Source: Thiotrichaceae bacterium
Lineage (GTDB): Bacteria; Pseudomonadota; Gammaproteobacteria; Thiotrichales; Thiotrichaceae
Assembly: GCA_026992705.1 (NCBI GenBank)
Contig: JALWYT010000347.1
Location: 1-10,060 of the forward strand
Direction of reading: 5' to 3'
DNA: 10,060 nt
The position numbers and the translations under genes are program-made. The notes beneath the pieces are model-generated. The model was not told where the DNA came from. It ran no database searches and was given only the letters and a program-made list of their open reading frames with translations. Below, in pieces: positions 1-7,028 of this stretch; the stretch's first letter is position 1, and every line of letters starts with the position of its first letter.

Positions 1-3000
1 CATAGTTATCCCCCTGAGCAGCAATCCATTTCCAGCCTGCTTGATTCACTTTAAACCAGCTTGCAATTGTGATATTGCTAGGTTTTAAAGCACTACTGAC
101 CGTCGTTTTTCTAGCCGTATCATTCACACCATCGAAGGATAAGGCATTATCAAACTTACCACTCACCCAAGCCGTACTGTTATCCATATTGACTAGGGAT
201 AAGTCATTGCTATTGCTAGTATAATCACCAGCAATGCTATTGCCTGTACCATCATTCAATGGCCAATAGCCCACTAAATCAGCATCAGACAGCAAGCCAC
301 ATTCGCCTGTATCATCGTTGATAATCGTACCAATCGCTTGTGCATCGCTAAGTGTGCCATTCACTGCATTGGAGAGATTAAGTTGGAAGGTTTCGTCAGT
401 TTCAATCTTAGTATCACCATTGATTGTAATACTGATTGTACCGCTCGTAGCTCCTGCTGGAATTGTTAATGTACCTGAACCAATTTGATAGTCATTATCA
501 GCAACAGTAGCGGTTGCATTCTCGGTAATATAGTCAATATGAACACCTGCTGCTGGGGCGGGTTTATCAAGTGTTACGGTAAAGTCTAGGTTTTTAATGC
601 CTGCATTGCCTTCTAATGTAGAGTTATCTGCAATACTAATTTGAGGTATTGGCGTTGAACGAGGAGTAGTCACACAGTGAGCCTGATCTTCAGGGAATAA
701 TTCACTCTGATCAGTTGCAATAATCTGAGCACAATTCGCCACGACATTACCGTCATCATTAATAATTGTTGCTGTTGCTTGGCTATTACTTAAAACACCG
801 TTATTGACATTGTTGAATGTAACGGTAAAAGTTTCATCGTCTTCCACGTCAGTATCACCAATAATTTCAAGATCAACTGTACCTTGTGTTTCGCCTTCAG
901 GAATAGTGACAGTGCCTGAACTAACAGCATAATAATCATTGTTAGCAGTTGTTGCTGTACCATCACTAGTGCTGAAATTAAAGCCTGTACCACCAGCAGG
1001 TGCAGGAGCATCGAGCGTGACAACGAGGCTAAGTGTCTTGGTACCACTATTACCTTCTAATGTACTATTGTTAGCGATACTGATATTAGGGCTTGTATTC
1101 GTGTTTGTATCCTCACAAAGTCCAAATGCAACACCTTGGTATTCAGATAATTCTGTAATAGCATCGGTCGTATCATAGTTTGTAGCAACCGTATTGCCAC
1201 TACTATCAATGGCATTAATGTCACCATTATCATGGAAGATCAATAAATGATTTGTGCCATTGTCATAGGCAATATCAACATATTCAGCACTAATGGTGAC
1301 ACCATCGTAAGAGTGGCTGGTATCACGGTTTCCACTGGTATCAAAGGCATGGATAACCCCGTTAGAACGTAATAGAAGTAAGCGATTAGCAGCGGCATCC
1401 CATGCAATACCTTGATACTCTGAGAAGCCAGAAAGCGATGTGAAGGCATTATTAACAGCATTACCATTCTGATCAATGGCATCAATTGAACCATCATCAT
1501 GCAATATCAACAAAATACCGTTACCACCGGCTATCGCAACATATTCACCACTAACTTGATAACCTGCATAAGGACCGGTTGATAAACTACCGTCAGGTTC
1601 CATTGCATCAATTCGTCCATTGCTATAAATCAGGTGTAAAGTGCCTGTGGTACATTGTTGAGTCGTTATTGAATCATCATTAATAATGGTTCCCGTTACT
1701 TGTGTGCTGGCTAAAGATCCACCTTGAGGGTTGGATAGATTTAAAGTAAATGTCTCATCTTCCTCAACATCGGTATCTCCAACAATAGCCACTGAAATTG
1801 TGCCTGTTGTACTGCCTTCAGGAATGGTCAATGTGCCACTAGCTGTTTGATAGTCATTATTAGCTGTGGTTGCTGTGCCATCGGCAGTTGAGTAATCAAT
1901 ACTCACTCCACCCGCTGGTGCTGCTTTATTTAGCGTGACAGTAAAGTTTAGACTTTTTGTACCTGAGTCGCCTTCAGTTGTTGAGCTATCCGCTATGCTG
2001 ATCGTTGCTACGGGTGTATTACGAGGAACCGTCACACAATGAGCTTGATCTTGTGGGAATAGAGCAGCTTGGTCTGTGGCGATAATCTGGGCACAGTTTG
2101 CCACAACATTACCATCATCATTAATAATGGTTCCTGTTACTTCGGTATTTGCAAGTACAGCATTACTAGGATTGAATAATGTGACGATGAAGGTTTCATC
2201 GTCTTCAACTTGTGTGTCACCGTTGACTAAAACAGTGATTATTCCTGTGCTATTACCTTCTGCAATAGTCACTGTACCGTTACTTATATCTTGGTAATCA
2301 TCGTCTGCGACTGTTGCACTGGCATCGGAGGTACTGTAGTTAAAGCTAACCCCACCTGCTGGTGCAGGTTTGCTTAATGTAATAGCAAAGTTTAATTCTG
2401 TTGTACCTGAGTCACCTTCGAGTACGGCATTATTTGATACCGAGATACTTGCAGGTGCATCACATCTTTTGCTGTCAATATCGCTATTTACAGGATTGAC
2501 ACGGATTGTCATTGCATCATCAAAGCTGGTTTGTCCGTTTCTTACCACATAAATACGGTATTCTCCATCACCATGATTACCTGTACCTAGTGCTGCATCG
2601 TTTGCATTAACTGTGACGGTTGTACCTGCATTAAAATCTACTAAATGCCAATCGCTTGGATTAGTTGGGTCATTAGCTCCTGCATCGGTATAAGTGAATC
2701 GTAGTTGTGTCCAATCTGTAATACTGCTGTTATCTTTATAGTGTAAATAATCTCGAATATTGAAGCTGTCGCCGTAAGCCACATTAAGATTATAAGTACA
2801 GAATTCGACTTCTAGTGAAGCACGATTAATAATACTAACCGTCTTAGTCATGCCGCCTGTTAAGGTAATATTACTTAGATCATCAGAGTTATCAGCATCC
2901 AAAGAGTAGCCCGTTTGATCATTTTCACTAATGCTATATTCGCAAGCATCGCCATTGTTTTTGTAGATACTAAGACCATTGAAAAGCCCTGTCCCCCCTG

Positions 3001-5200
3001 AGGCGGAGATTGTTAGCGGGTTTGTCAAGCTTGCAGGCAGGCTACAATTGCTTGAGCTAAGGGTGAATTGCCAATCGCTCGGTGCGGCACTGCCTACGAC
3101 GGTTTTATTGATTTTTAAGTTATTGCTATTGGGCAAATCAATAAATAATTCATCGGAGCAATCGCTCACATTATTTTGTTTAATGCGTAGTGTAAAGCCG
3201 CTAGGGTCATTGCTTAGAATATCTTGAATATTGACGGGAATACTAACCGTTTGGCTACCTGTACCTGTTGTCAAGGTGGTGTAGCTACTACCAACTTTGC
3301 GACTGGCTTCCCATGTAACAGATGAATCAATCCCTGCAATTGTTATTTCAACATTCAATACGTCATCACTAGCATCGGCTGTGCCTTTATCGTCAATACT
3401 AACATTGCCTTTTGTGATCGATAAGCTACAGCGTGGAGAGCAGCTATTCGGTGCTGAGAGCTGAGTGCTGGTTTTACAGCTTGCATCCTGTGTATCGGAT
3501 ATTAATAAATTTAAATGTTGATTACTTAGAATGCTGCCTGCATTCACTAACTGGCTTTGTCCATAAGTACCGCTATCACTGAGGTCGCCTGATAATAGCC
3601 AAGTGGTGTTATTGGCAACACCTGTTGCAGTAACAAGGCTATTAAACGTCCAAGTATCATCATTAGGGTCTGATGTACCTTGATCATGGCATTGCAGATT
3701 ATCAAGCGTAGCGTTCAAACTACAGTGTGCTGAAATACTAACAGGATAGTCCTCAACTTCACCATCGGCAGCCTGACCTGTGGGGTTATTGGCTCCATTA
3801 GCTGAGGCGATACGACAACGCATATAAGTCGAGCCATTCGTATCAAAACTAGCAGTATCAGGAACAGTAGGCAGGCTGAGGCTAACCGTTTGTGGTGAAG
3901 CCGATGAACTCACCGTTACTTGCCCACGTTCGCTGGCATTATCAAATACACCATCCCCGTTGTAATCTACCCAGCAGGATAGGGTGGTGTCATTACCTGT
4001 TTTATTTAGCACTTTTACATTAAGTGTTGGATTAACTTGTTTATCCGTTAAATTAGGTGGTGTTAATCCGTCTTCGTCATCACCTGCTTGAGTACAAGTA
4101 CCAATGGTTGTGCCATTGGCTGCGGTATTATCATCCGCATCAGCTTGGCTGTTTTGCTTATCACCATCATCGGTATCTACACAGTCTCCTAAATAAAGTA
4201 GCTCGCTGATTTCATGGCTTGCACCACTATCATTCGCCAATGTTTGATAATTGCCTGCACCGCTACCTGCTCCAGTATCAGGAGCATCGCCATAGTCGTA
4301 GATGGCATAGCATAAGCCGTTGACATTAATATTAGCAATATCAAAATCATCTTCAGCTTGATCGTTATCAGGGATATTGTCAGGTGTGGAGTCAATATCT
4401 GTGCCACCACTAAATGCCATAATTTCAGCTGCATTATTACAGCTTGCCGGCTCAGGTTCGGGCGTACCCGTAAAGCGGGCGGTTGTACCCCTTGTTAAAA
4501 TTGAATTATTTACCGTGAATGTGATATTGACGGACGTCGTTGCACCTGCTGCTAAACTGGCAATCGGTGTCTTTAAGGTTGCGGTACTGCCATCAGCACT
4601 GGCTGTCCAATTCGCATCGTTAAGTGTTAATACACCTGGGATATAGTCAATCAATTGGATATTACTCAATGGGACATTGCCTTCATTGGTGACATCTAAG
4701 GTGAAAGTTACACTGCCACCTGAATCAACTGTATTCGCTTGCCCTACTGCCAAGTATTTTTTCAAGGATAAATCCGCCTGTGGTGTAACACAGGAAGTAA
4801 TACTAAAGGTGTCTGATACTTTGAGAATAGAATAACCATTATTCTTAAACAGAATGACTTTGTAATCCCCCGCAGGCAGAGACTGAGCAAACGTCAACGA
4901 ACCACTTGTAATACCTGAAGCAGGGGCTGTTTTTGTGCCGTTTAAATAGAACCAATCGAGGTAATTGAGGGTATCTTGTTCACTGACAGGGTAAATCCCA
5001 ATCCAATCTTTAGGTGTTGGGTTATCATGACTCCAATTAACCGTAGTATGATTTGTGCAACTAAAATCAGCTTGTAGTAAGATATTTGTATCATCAGTTA
5101 CAACAGCATTAACTGAACTAAATAATAAATTGCCGACAAACAAAATGCTGAGTAAAGTTATTTTAAAAATAGTATAAAACTGTGGATGCTTTTTATTCAT
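1..5200 (-). CDS. Giant exported multidomain Calx-β/LamG adhesin-like protein (3' end outside window)
   Basis: Read from the ATG at 5200, the frame stays open for 1733 codons to the window edge, so the C-terminus is missing. Residues 1–32 form a Sec signal peptide (lysines, hydrophobic core, VNA cleavage site). Domains that follow: a SKICH-like β-sandwich with a DWIGIY motif (~38–137); DUF11 (~142–232); an Asp-rich stretch; a GEVED domain (~303–485) with a Ca-type DYNGDG loop at 412 and GEVEDY at 480–485; β-rich Cys-containing segments I cannot name (~490–910), one resembling an SdrD/DUF5979-type fold; Calx-β 1 (916–1029); a linker; Calx-β 2 (1063–1176); four ~45-residue repeats (1187–1362); Calx-β 3 (1371–1483); a linker; Calx-β 4 (1517–1630); and the start of a LamG-like domain (from 1634). 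Acidic Calx-β and GEVED loops suggest calcium-stabilised rods, and LamG folds often bind glycans. A role in adhesion or matrix is inferred. The gene starts 34 bases after the upstream gene, with no clear Shine-Dalgarno. The anchoring or secretion signal is unseen. Confidence 0.9.
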   Translation of the reverse strand, partial: MNKKHPQFYTIFKITLLSILFVGNLLFSSVNAVVTDDTNILLQADFSCTNHTTVNWSHDNPTPKDWIGIYPVSEQDTLNYLDWFYLNGTKTAPASGITSGSLTFAQSLPAGDYKVILFKNNGYSILKVSDTFSITSCVTPQADLSLKKYLAVGQANTVDSGGSVTFTLDVTNEGNVPLSNIQLIDYIPGVLTLNDANWTASADGSTATLKTPIASLAAGATTSVNITFTVNNSILTRGTTARFTGTPEPEPASCNNAAEIMAFSGGTDIDSTPDNIPDNDQAEDDFDIANINVNGLCYAIYDYGDAPDTGAGSGAGNYQTLANDSGASHEISELLYLGDCVDTDDGDKQNSQADADDNTAANGTTIGTCTQAGDDEDGLTPPNLTDKQVNPTLNVKVLNKTGNDTTLSCWVDYNGDGVFDNASERGQVTVSSSASPQTVSLSLPTVPDTASFDTNGSTYMRCRIASANGANNPTGQAADGEVEDYPVSISAHCSLNATLDNLQCHDQGTSDPNDDTWTFNSLVTATGVANNTTWLLSGDLSDSGTYGQSQLVNAGSILSNQHLNLLISDTQDASCKTSTQLSAPNSCSPRCSLSITKGNVSIDDKGTADASDDVLNVEITIAGIDSSVTWEASRKVGSSYTTLTTGTGSQTVSIPVNIQDILSNDPSGFTLRIKQNNVSDCSDELFIDLPNSNNLKINKTVVGSAAPSDWQFTLSSSNCSLPASLTNPLTISASGGTGLFNGLSIYKNNGDACEYSISENDQTGYSLDADNSDDLSNITLTGGMTKTVSIINRASLEVEFCTYNLNVAYGDSFNIRDYLHYKDNSSITDWTQLRFTYTDAGANDPTNPSDWHLVDFNAGTTVTVNANDAALGTGNHGDGEYRIYVVRNGQTSFDDAMTIRVNPVNSDIDSKRCDAPASISVSNNAVLEGDSGTTELNFAITLSKPAPAGGVSFNYSTSDASATVADDDYQDISNGTVTIAEGNSTGIITVLVNGDTQVEDDETFIVTLFNPSNAVLANTEVTGTIINDDGNVVANCAQIIATDQAALFPQDQAHCVTVPRNTPVATISIADSSTTEGDSGTKSLNFTVTLNKAAPAGGVSIDYSTADGTATTANNDYQTASGTLTIPEGSTTGTISVAIVGDTDVEEDETFTLNLSNPQGGSLASTQVTGTIINDDSITTQQCTTGTLHLIYSNGRIDAMEPDGSLSTGPYAGYQVSGEYVAIAGGNGILLILHDDGSIDAIDQNGNAVNNAFTSLSGFSEYQGIAWDAAANRLLLLRSNGVIHAFDTSGNRDTSHSYDGVTISAEYVDIAYDNGTNHLLIFHDNGDINAIDSSGNTVATNYDTTDAITELSEYQGVAFGLCEDTNTNTSPNISIANNSTLEGNSGTKTLSLVVTLDAPAPAGGTGFNFSTSDGTATTANNDYYAVSSGTVTIPEGETQGTVDLEIIGDTDVEDDETFTVTFNNVNNGVLSNSQATATIINDDGNVVANCAQIIATDQSELFPEDQAHCVTTPRSTPIPQISIADNSTLEGNAGIKNLDFTVTLDKPAPAAGVHIDYITENATATVADNDYQIGSGTLTIPAGATSGTISITINGDTKIETDETFQLNLSNAVNGTLSDAQAIGTIINDDTGECGLLSDADLVGYWPLNDGTGNSIAGDYTSNSNDLSLVNMDNSTAWVSGKFDNALSFDGVNDTARKTTVSSALKPSNITIASWFKVNQAGWKWIAAQGDNY
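311..1090 (-). repeat. Module B: Calx-β 3 – Cys linker – Calx-β 4
   Basis: This encodes residues 1371–1630, the second Calx–linker–Calx block. Calx-β 3 (1371–1483) and Calx-β 4 (1517–1630) keep the LEGNSG/LEGNAG turn, the PAPAGG/PAPAAG turn, an acidic strand (DVEDDETF in unit 3, KIETDETF in unit 4) and the terminal IINDD. The linker 1484–1516 has Cys1490 and Cys1509, the same spacing as in module A. Calx-β 4 has the least acidic of the DETF strands, so its calcium site may be weaker. A LamG-like domain follows directly. Confidence 0.85.
1115..1642 (-). repeat. Four ~45-residue propeller-like repeats between the two Calx modules
   Basis: Residues 1187–1362 contain four units (about 1187–1228, 1229–1273, 1274–1318, 1319–1362). 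Each starts with a strand L-L-I/L-x, then a D/S-N/D-G-x-I-D/H-A turn with the Gly at 1195, 1237, 1281 and 1326, and closes with EYxxIA or EYxxVA (Glu at 1219, 1261, 1306, 1353). Units 1 and 3 end EYVAIA/EYVDIA, while units 2 and 4 end SEYQGIA/SEYQGVA, so the block looks like a duplicated pair. Cys1183 and Cys1362 bracket it. The pattern resembles β-propeller blades, but four blades is few. I cannot assign a named family. Confidence 0.75.
1673..2455 (-). repeat. Module A: Calx-β 1 – Cys linker – Calx-β 2
   Basis: This encodes residues 916–1176 of the giant protein. Each Calx-β unit is about 114 residues. It opens with an ISI/ISV strand and a T/V-x-EGDSG turn, has a central PAPAGGV or AAPAGGV turn, an acidic V-E-D/E-DETF motif, and ends with TGTIINDD. 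The two units are joined by 33 residues (1030–1062) containing Cys1036 and Cys1055. The same layout returns as module B at 311–1090, so this is a tandem domain array that was duplicated as a block. Calx-β domains bind calcium in the Na/Ca exchanger and integrin β4 families. Here the acidic positions are present, but binding is inferred. Confidence 0.85.
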
Positions 5201-5234
5201 TTTATTGTTATTTTAGTTTATTTCAGGCTTAAAC

Positions 5235-6857
5235 TTAATTGACCGTTACCGTGATATTCAGTTCTTTTGCTTCACCTTGTGGGATACTCCCTACATTCCA
5301 TAAGCCCGTTGTATAATCATATGTACCACCTGAATCATCACTAACGTAAGTTACACTCGTGCTTAAAACATCAATAACTTTGACACCTGTTGCATCTTCA
5401 GTACCATTATTGGTAACGGTAATGGTGTAGATGATTTGGCTACCCGGCTGCACAGTATTATCTGAATGGCTTGCTGTTTTATTAATTAATAGAGTCGGTT
5501 TGTCAGAGATAAATGGAAAATCTAATGATGATTGGCTAGCATTATTAATTGCAACGGCAATTATATTACTTGTTGATAGTGTGTAAGCACTAGGAATATC
5601 GTTATCGGTATCATCAATTTTTACTAAATAATTTCCATTAGATAACCCGACAAGCGAGTATTGCCCTGTGCTATCGGTATCAACGGTTGCTAATTGTGTG
5701 TCACTTGCTTGCAGTGTTTGGTCGCCATTATTATCTTTATATAGGGTGACTTGAATATTGGCTAAACCTGCTTCTGAGCTATCAAAAGTAGTATTTTTAT
5801 TATCATCTTTATAAGCTGAACCCGTAATATTGCTAAGTGTAGTTTTAACAAAATAGCCGCCTACGCCGCCATATACATCCGCATCGCCATATTCGATGCT
5901 TTGGTCAGTGTCTTGTGGGAAACTTTGATAATTTACAGGATCTTTATTAAGCGTGATTTGCCCCTTAGCATTAGGCGAATTATCACCAATATCAGGTGAG
6001 AAATAAGAAAAACCATACCATGTTTGCCCCGCTGATAAACCTAAGGCTTCCATATCCACAAACACCATGCCGAGTGTTTCAGTGGACTCTCCCACTTTAT
6101 AAACATAATTTTGTGGAGGATTTTTTTCATTGGCTAAAAAGGTAATAGGGTAGCTAATATTAGTCATACCGTAGGCATATTTGGTATTGCTACCTGCACC
6201 ATTATGATAGATACGAACCGCAGGACCATAAGATGCAGGGTCACCATTGGCATCTAATGATAAAATAGCAGCAACTAATACATCATTATTGCCTGATTTT
6301 TCCGTAGCCACTACGCCTGTTTGGCTTAACTCCGCGGGATCAAGCGGTGTAGTTACACCGCCTGAAAAGATAAAATCAACCCGCTCAATATTTTTTGCAG
6401 AGTCATAACCACTGGCATCATTATGAAATAAATCAAGCACCCCCCGATTAATAACATTACCGCCCATTACGGCAGCCATATCACAGTTATCGGTGGAACC
6501 TAAACGGGGATAATCAGGTTTTAAGGTTCGTGAGCCTTGAGATGTAGCTTCCGCAAATAAGGCACAGCGTTCTCCCGTAGTAATTGCGTTACCTGCACGG
6601 CGTATAATGACTTTGTCTGCTTTTACGGTGTAGTCATAAGTTATACCGTTATAAACAAAGGAATCAATAACAAGATTATCTCCTTGCCATGTATAGTTGC
6701 CATTAGCTGTACCACCTTTGCCTGTAATCACATAACTGGTGCTTGTGCTGACTTCTCTATGGCTATTGATATGAGTTACCTCACCTTTAGCATGTAAATA
6801 GCTAGGTGCAACTAAAAGAAAACTGAGTAAAAAGCGATAAAAGATTGATTTTTTCAT
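5235..6857 (-). CDS. Exported SdrD-B/DUF11 protein, function unknown
   Basis: This is a complete 540-residue frame. Residues 1–23 are a signal peptide (MKKS, hydrophobic core, LHA cleavage site). Residues 24–340 match no domain I can name. They are β-rich, have two cysteines (98 and 125) that could pair, and read like the ligand-facing part of a surface protein. Residues ~342–450 are an SdrD-type B domain (ITGSAYKDDN start, DNNGDQ and TDSTGQYSLVGL motifs), a calcium-stabilised Ig-like stalk in Gram-positive Sdr proteins. Residues ~455–540 form one DUF11 domain, and the protein stops exactly at the end of its last strand. No transmembrane anchor, LPXTG motif or autotransporter barrel is present, so it is either released or held by a partner. 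It is the promoter-proximal gene of a likely two-gene operon with the giant protein, which also carries DUF11. The ATG at 6857 is supported by the signal peptide. No convincing Shine-Dalgarno precedes it. Confidence 0.88.
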   Translation of the reverse strand: MKKSIFYRFLLSFLLVAPSYLHAKGEVTHINSHREVSTSTSYVITGKGGTANGNYTWQGDNLVIDSFVYNGITYDYTVKADKVIIRRAGNAITTGERCALFAEATSQGSRTLKPDYPRLGSTDNCDMAAVMGGNVINRGVLDLFHNDASGYDSAKNIERVDFIFSGGVTTPLDPAELSQTGVVATEKSGNNDVLVAAILSLDANGDPASYGPAVRIYHNGAGSNTKYAYGMTNISYPITFLANEKNPPQNYVYKVGESTETLGMVFVDMEALGLSAGQTWYGFSYFSPDIGDNSPNAKGQITLNKDPVNYQSFPQDTDQSIEYGDADVYGGVGGYFVKTTLSNITGSAYKDDNKNTTFDSSEAGLANIQVTLYKDNNGDQTLQASDTQLATVDTDSTGQYSLVGLSNGNYLVKIDDTDNDIPSAYTLSTSNIIAVAINNASQSSLDFPFISDKPTLLINKTASHSDNTVQPGSQIIYTITVTNNGTEDATGVKVIDVLSTSVTYVSDDSGGTYDYTTGLWNVGSIPQGEAKELNITVTVN

Positions 6858-6883
6858 GAGTTTGATTAGTTATTTTTATGATT

Positions 6884-6916
6884 AACGGTAATAATACTGA
6901 GATAAACGGTAGTAAT
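6884..6916. repeat. Two 12-bp direct boxes 21 bp apart over the promoter (candidate operator)
   Basis: On the plus strand AACGGTAATAAT (6884–6895) recurs as AACGGTAGTAAT (6905–6916) with one mismatch and a start-to-start distance of 21 bp, about two helical turns. One box abuts and touches the −35 element and fills the spacer. The other covers the −10 element. Binding by a regulator at both boxes would occlude RNA polymerase, so repression is the simplest reading. No regulator gene lies in the window. Confidence 0.5.
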
Positions 6917-6919
6917 CAA
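6891..6919 (-). promoter_or_regulatory. Predicted σ70 promoter of the exported-protein operon
   Basis: On the minus strand a −35 element TTGATT (6919–6914) is followed, after exactly 17 bases, by a −10 element TATTAT (6896–6891). These match the consensus at 4 of 6 and 5 of 6 positions. Transcription would begin near 6884, leaving a leader of about 27 bases before the ATG at 6857. It is the best-spaced promoter I found in this intergenic region. It is a sequence match only. Confidence 0.6.
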
Positions 6920-6967
6920 TAAATATATTTTCGACTACTTAAGCTGTATCACTACTGAAAACTATCG

Positions 6968-6996
6968 AATATTTTATAAAAGCCATGTAAAATATT
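6968..6996. repeat. 9-bp perfect inverted repeat upstream of accA
   Basis: AATATTTTA (6968–6976) and its exact complement TAAAATATT (6988–6996) are separated by 11 bases. The repeat ends 32 bases before the accA start and partly covers a TATAAA (6975–6980) that could serve as a −10 element, although no good −35 lies at the right distance. It could be an operator or an RNA hairpin in the accA leader. In so AT-rich a region chance is a real alternative. I see no clear accA promoter elsewhere in 6858–7028. Confidence 0.3.
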
Positions 6997-7028
6997 TTGA
7001 CTGCATAAAATAGGATAAGAAGACGGGT

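Noticed and set aside
790..1047. Minus-strand short frames at 790–1047, 1240–1500 and 4189–4434
   Set aside because: They are out-of-frame shadows of the giant gene. The Leu/Met-rich peptides arise from frame-shifted repeats and have no domain or start signal.
939..1178. Plus-strand open frames inside 1–5200 (for example 939–1178, 2076–2297, 4377–4646)
   Set aside because: They lie antisense to the continuous minus-strand frame, which has a signal peptide and recognisable domains throughout. Their translations are low-complexity V/L/S/P-rich, as expected for the reverse of Thr/Asn/Gly/Asp-rich coding.
311..2138. Repeated ATCATCATTAATAATGG-like strings as intergenic DNA repeats or CRISPR-type units
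   Set aside because: They are the codons for the terminal IINDD motif of the four Calx-β domains, irregularly spaced and in frame.
5201..5234. Possibility that the two exported-protein genes are one frameshifted gene
   Set aside because: The downstream frame begins with its own ATG and a full signal peptide, and the upstream protein ends cleanly at a domain boundary.
6997..7016. TTGACT (6997–7002) as the −35 of an accA promoter
   Set aside because: A −10 element would have to fall around 7020, and the bases there (AGACGG) do not resemble one. The nearby TAGGAT is only 8 bases away.
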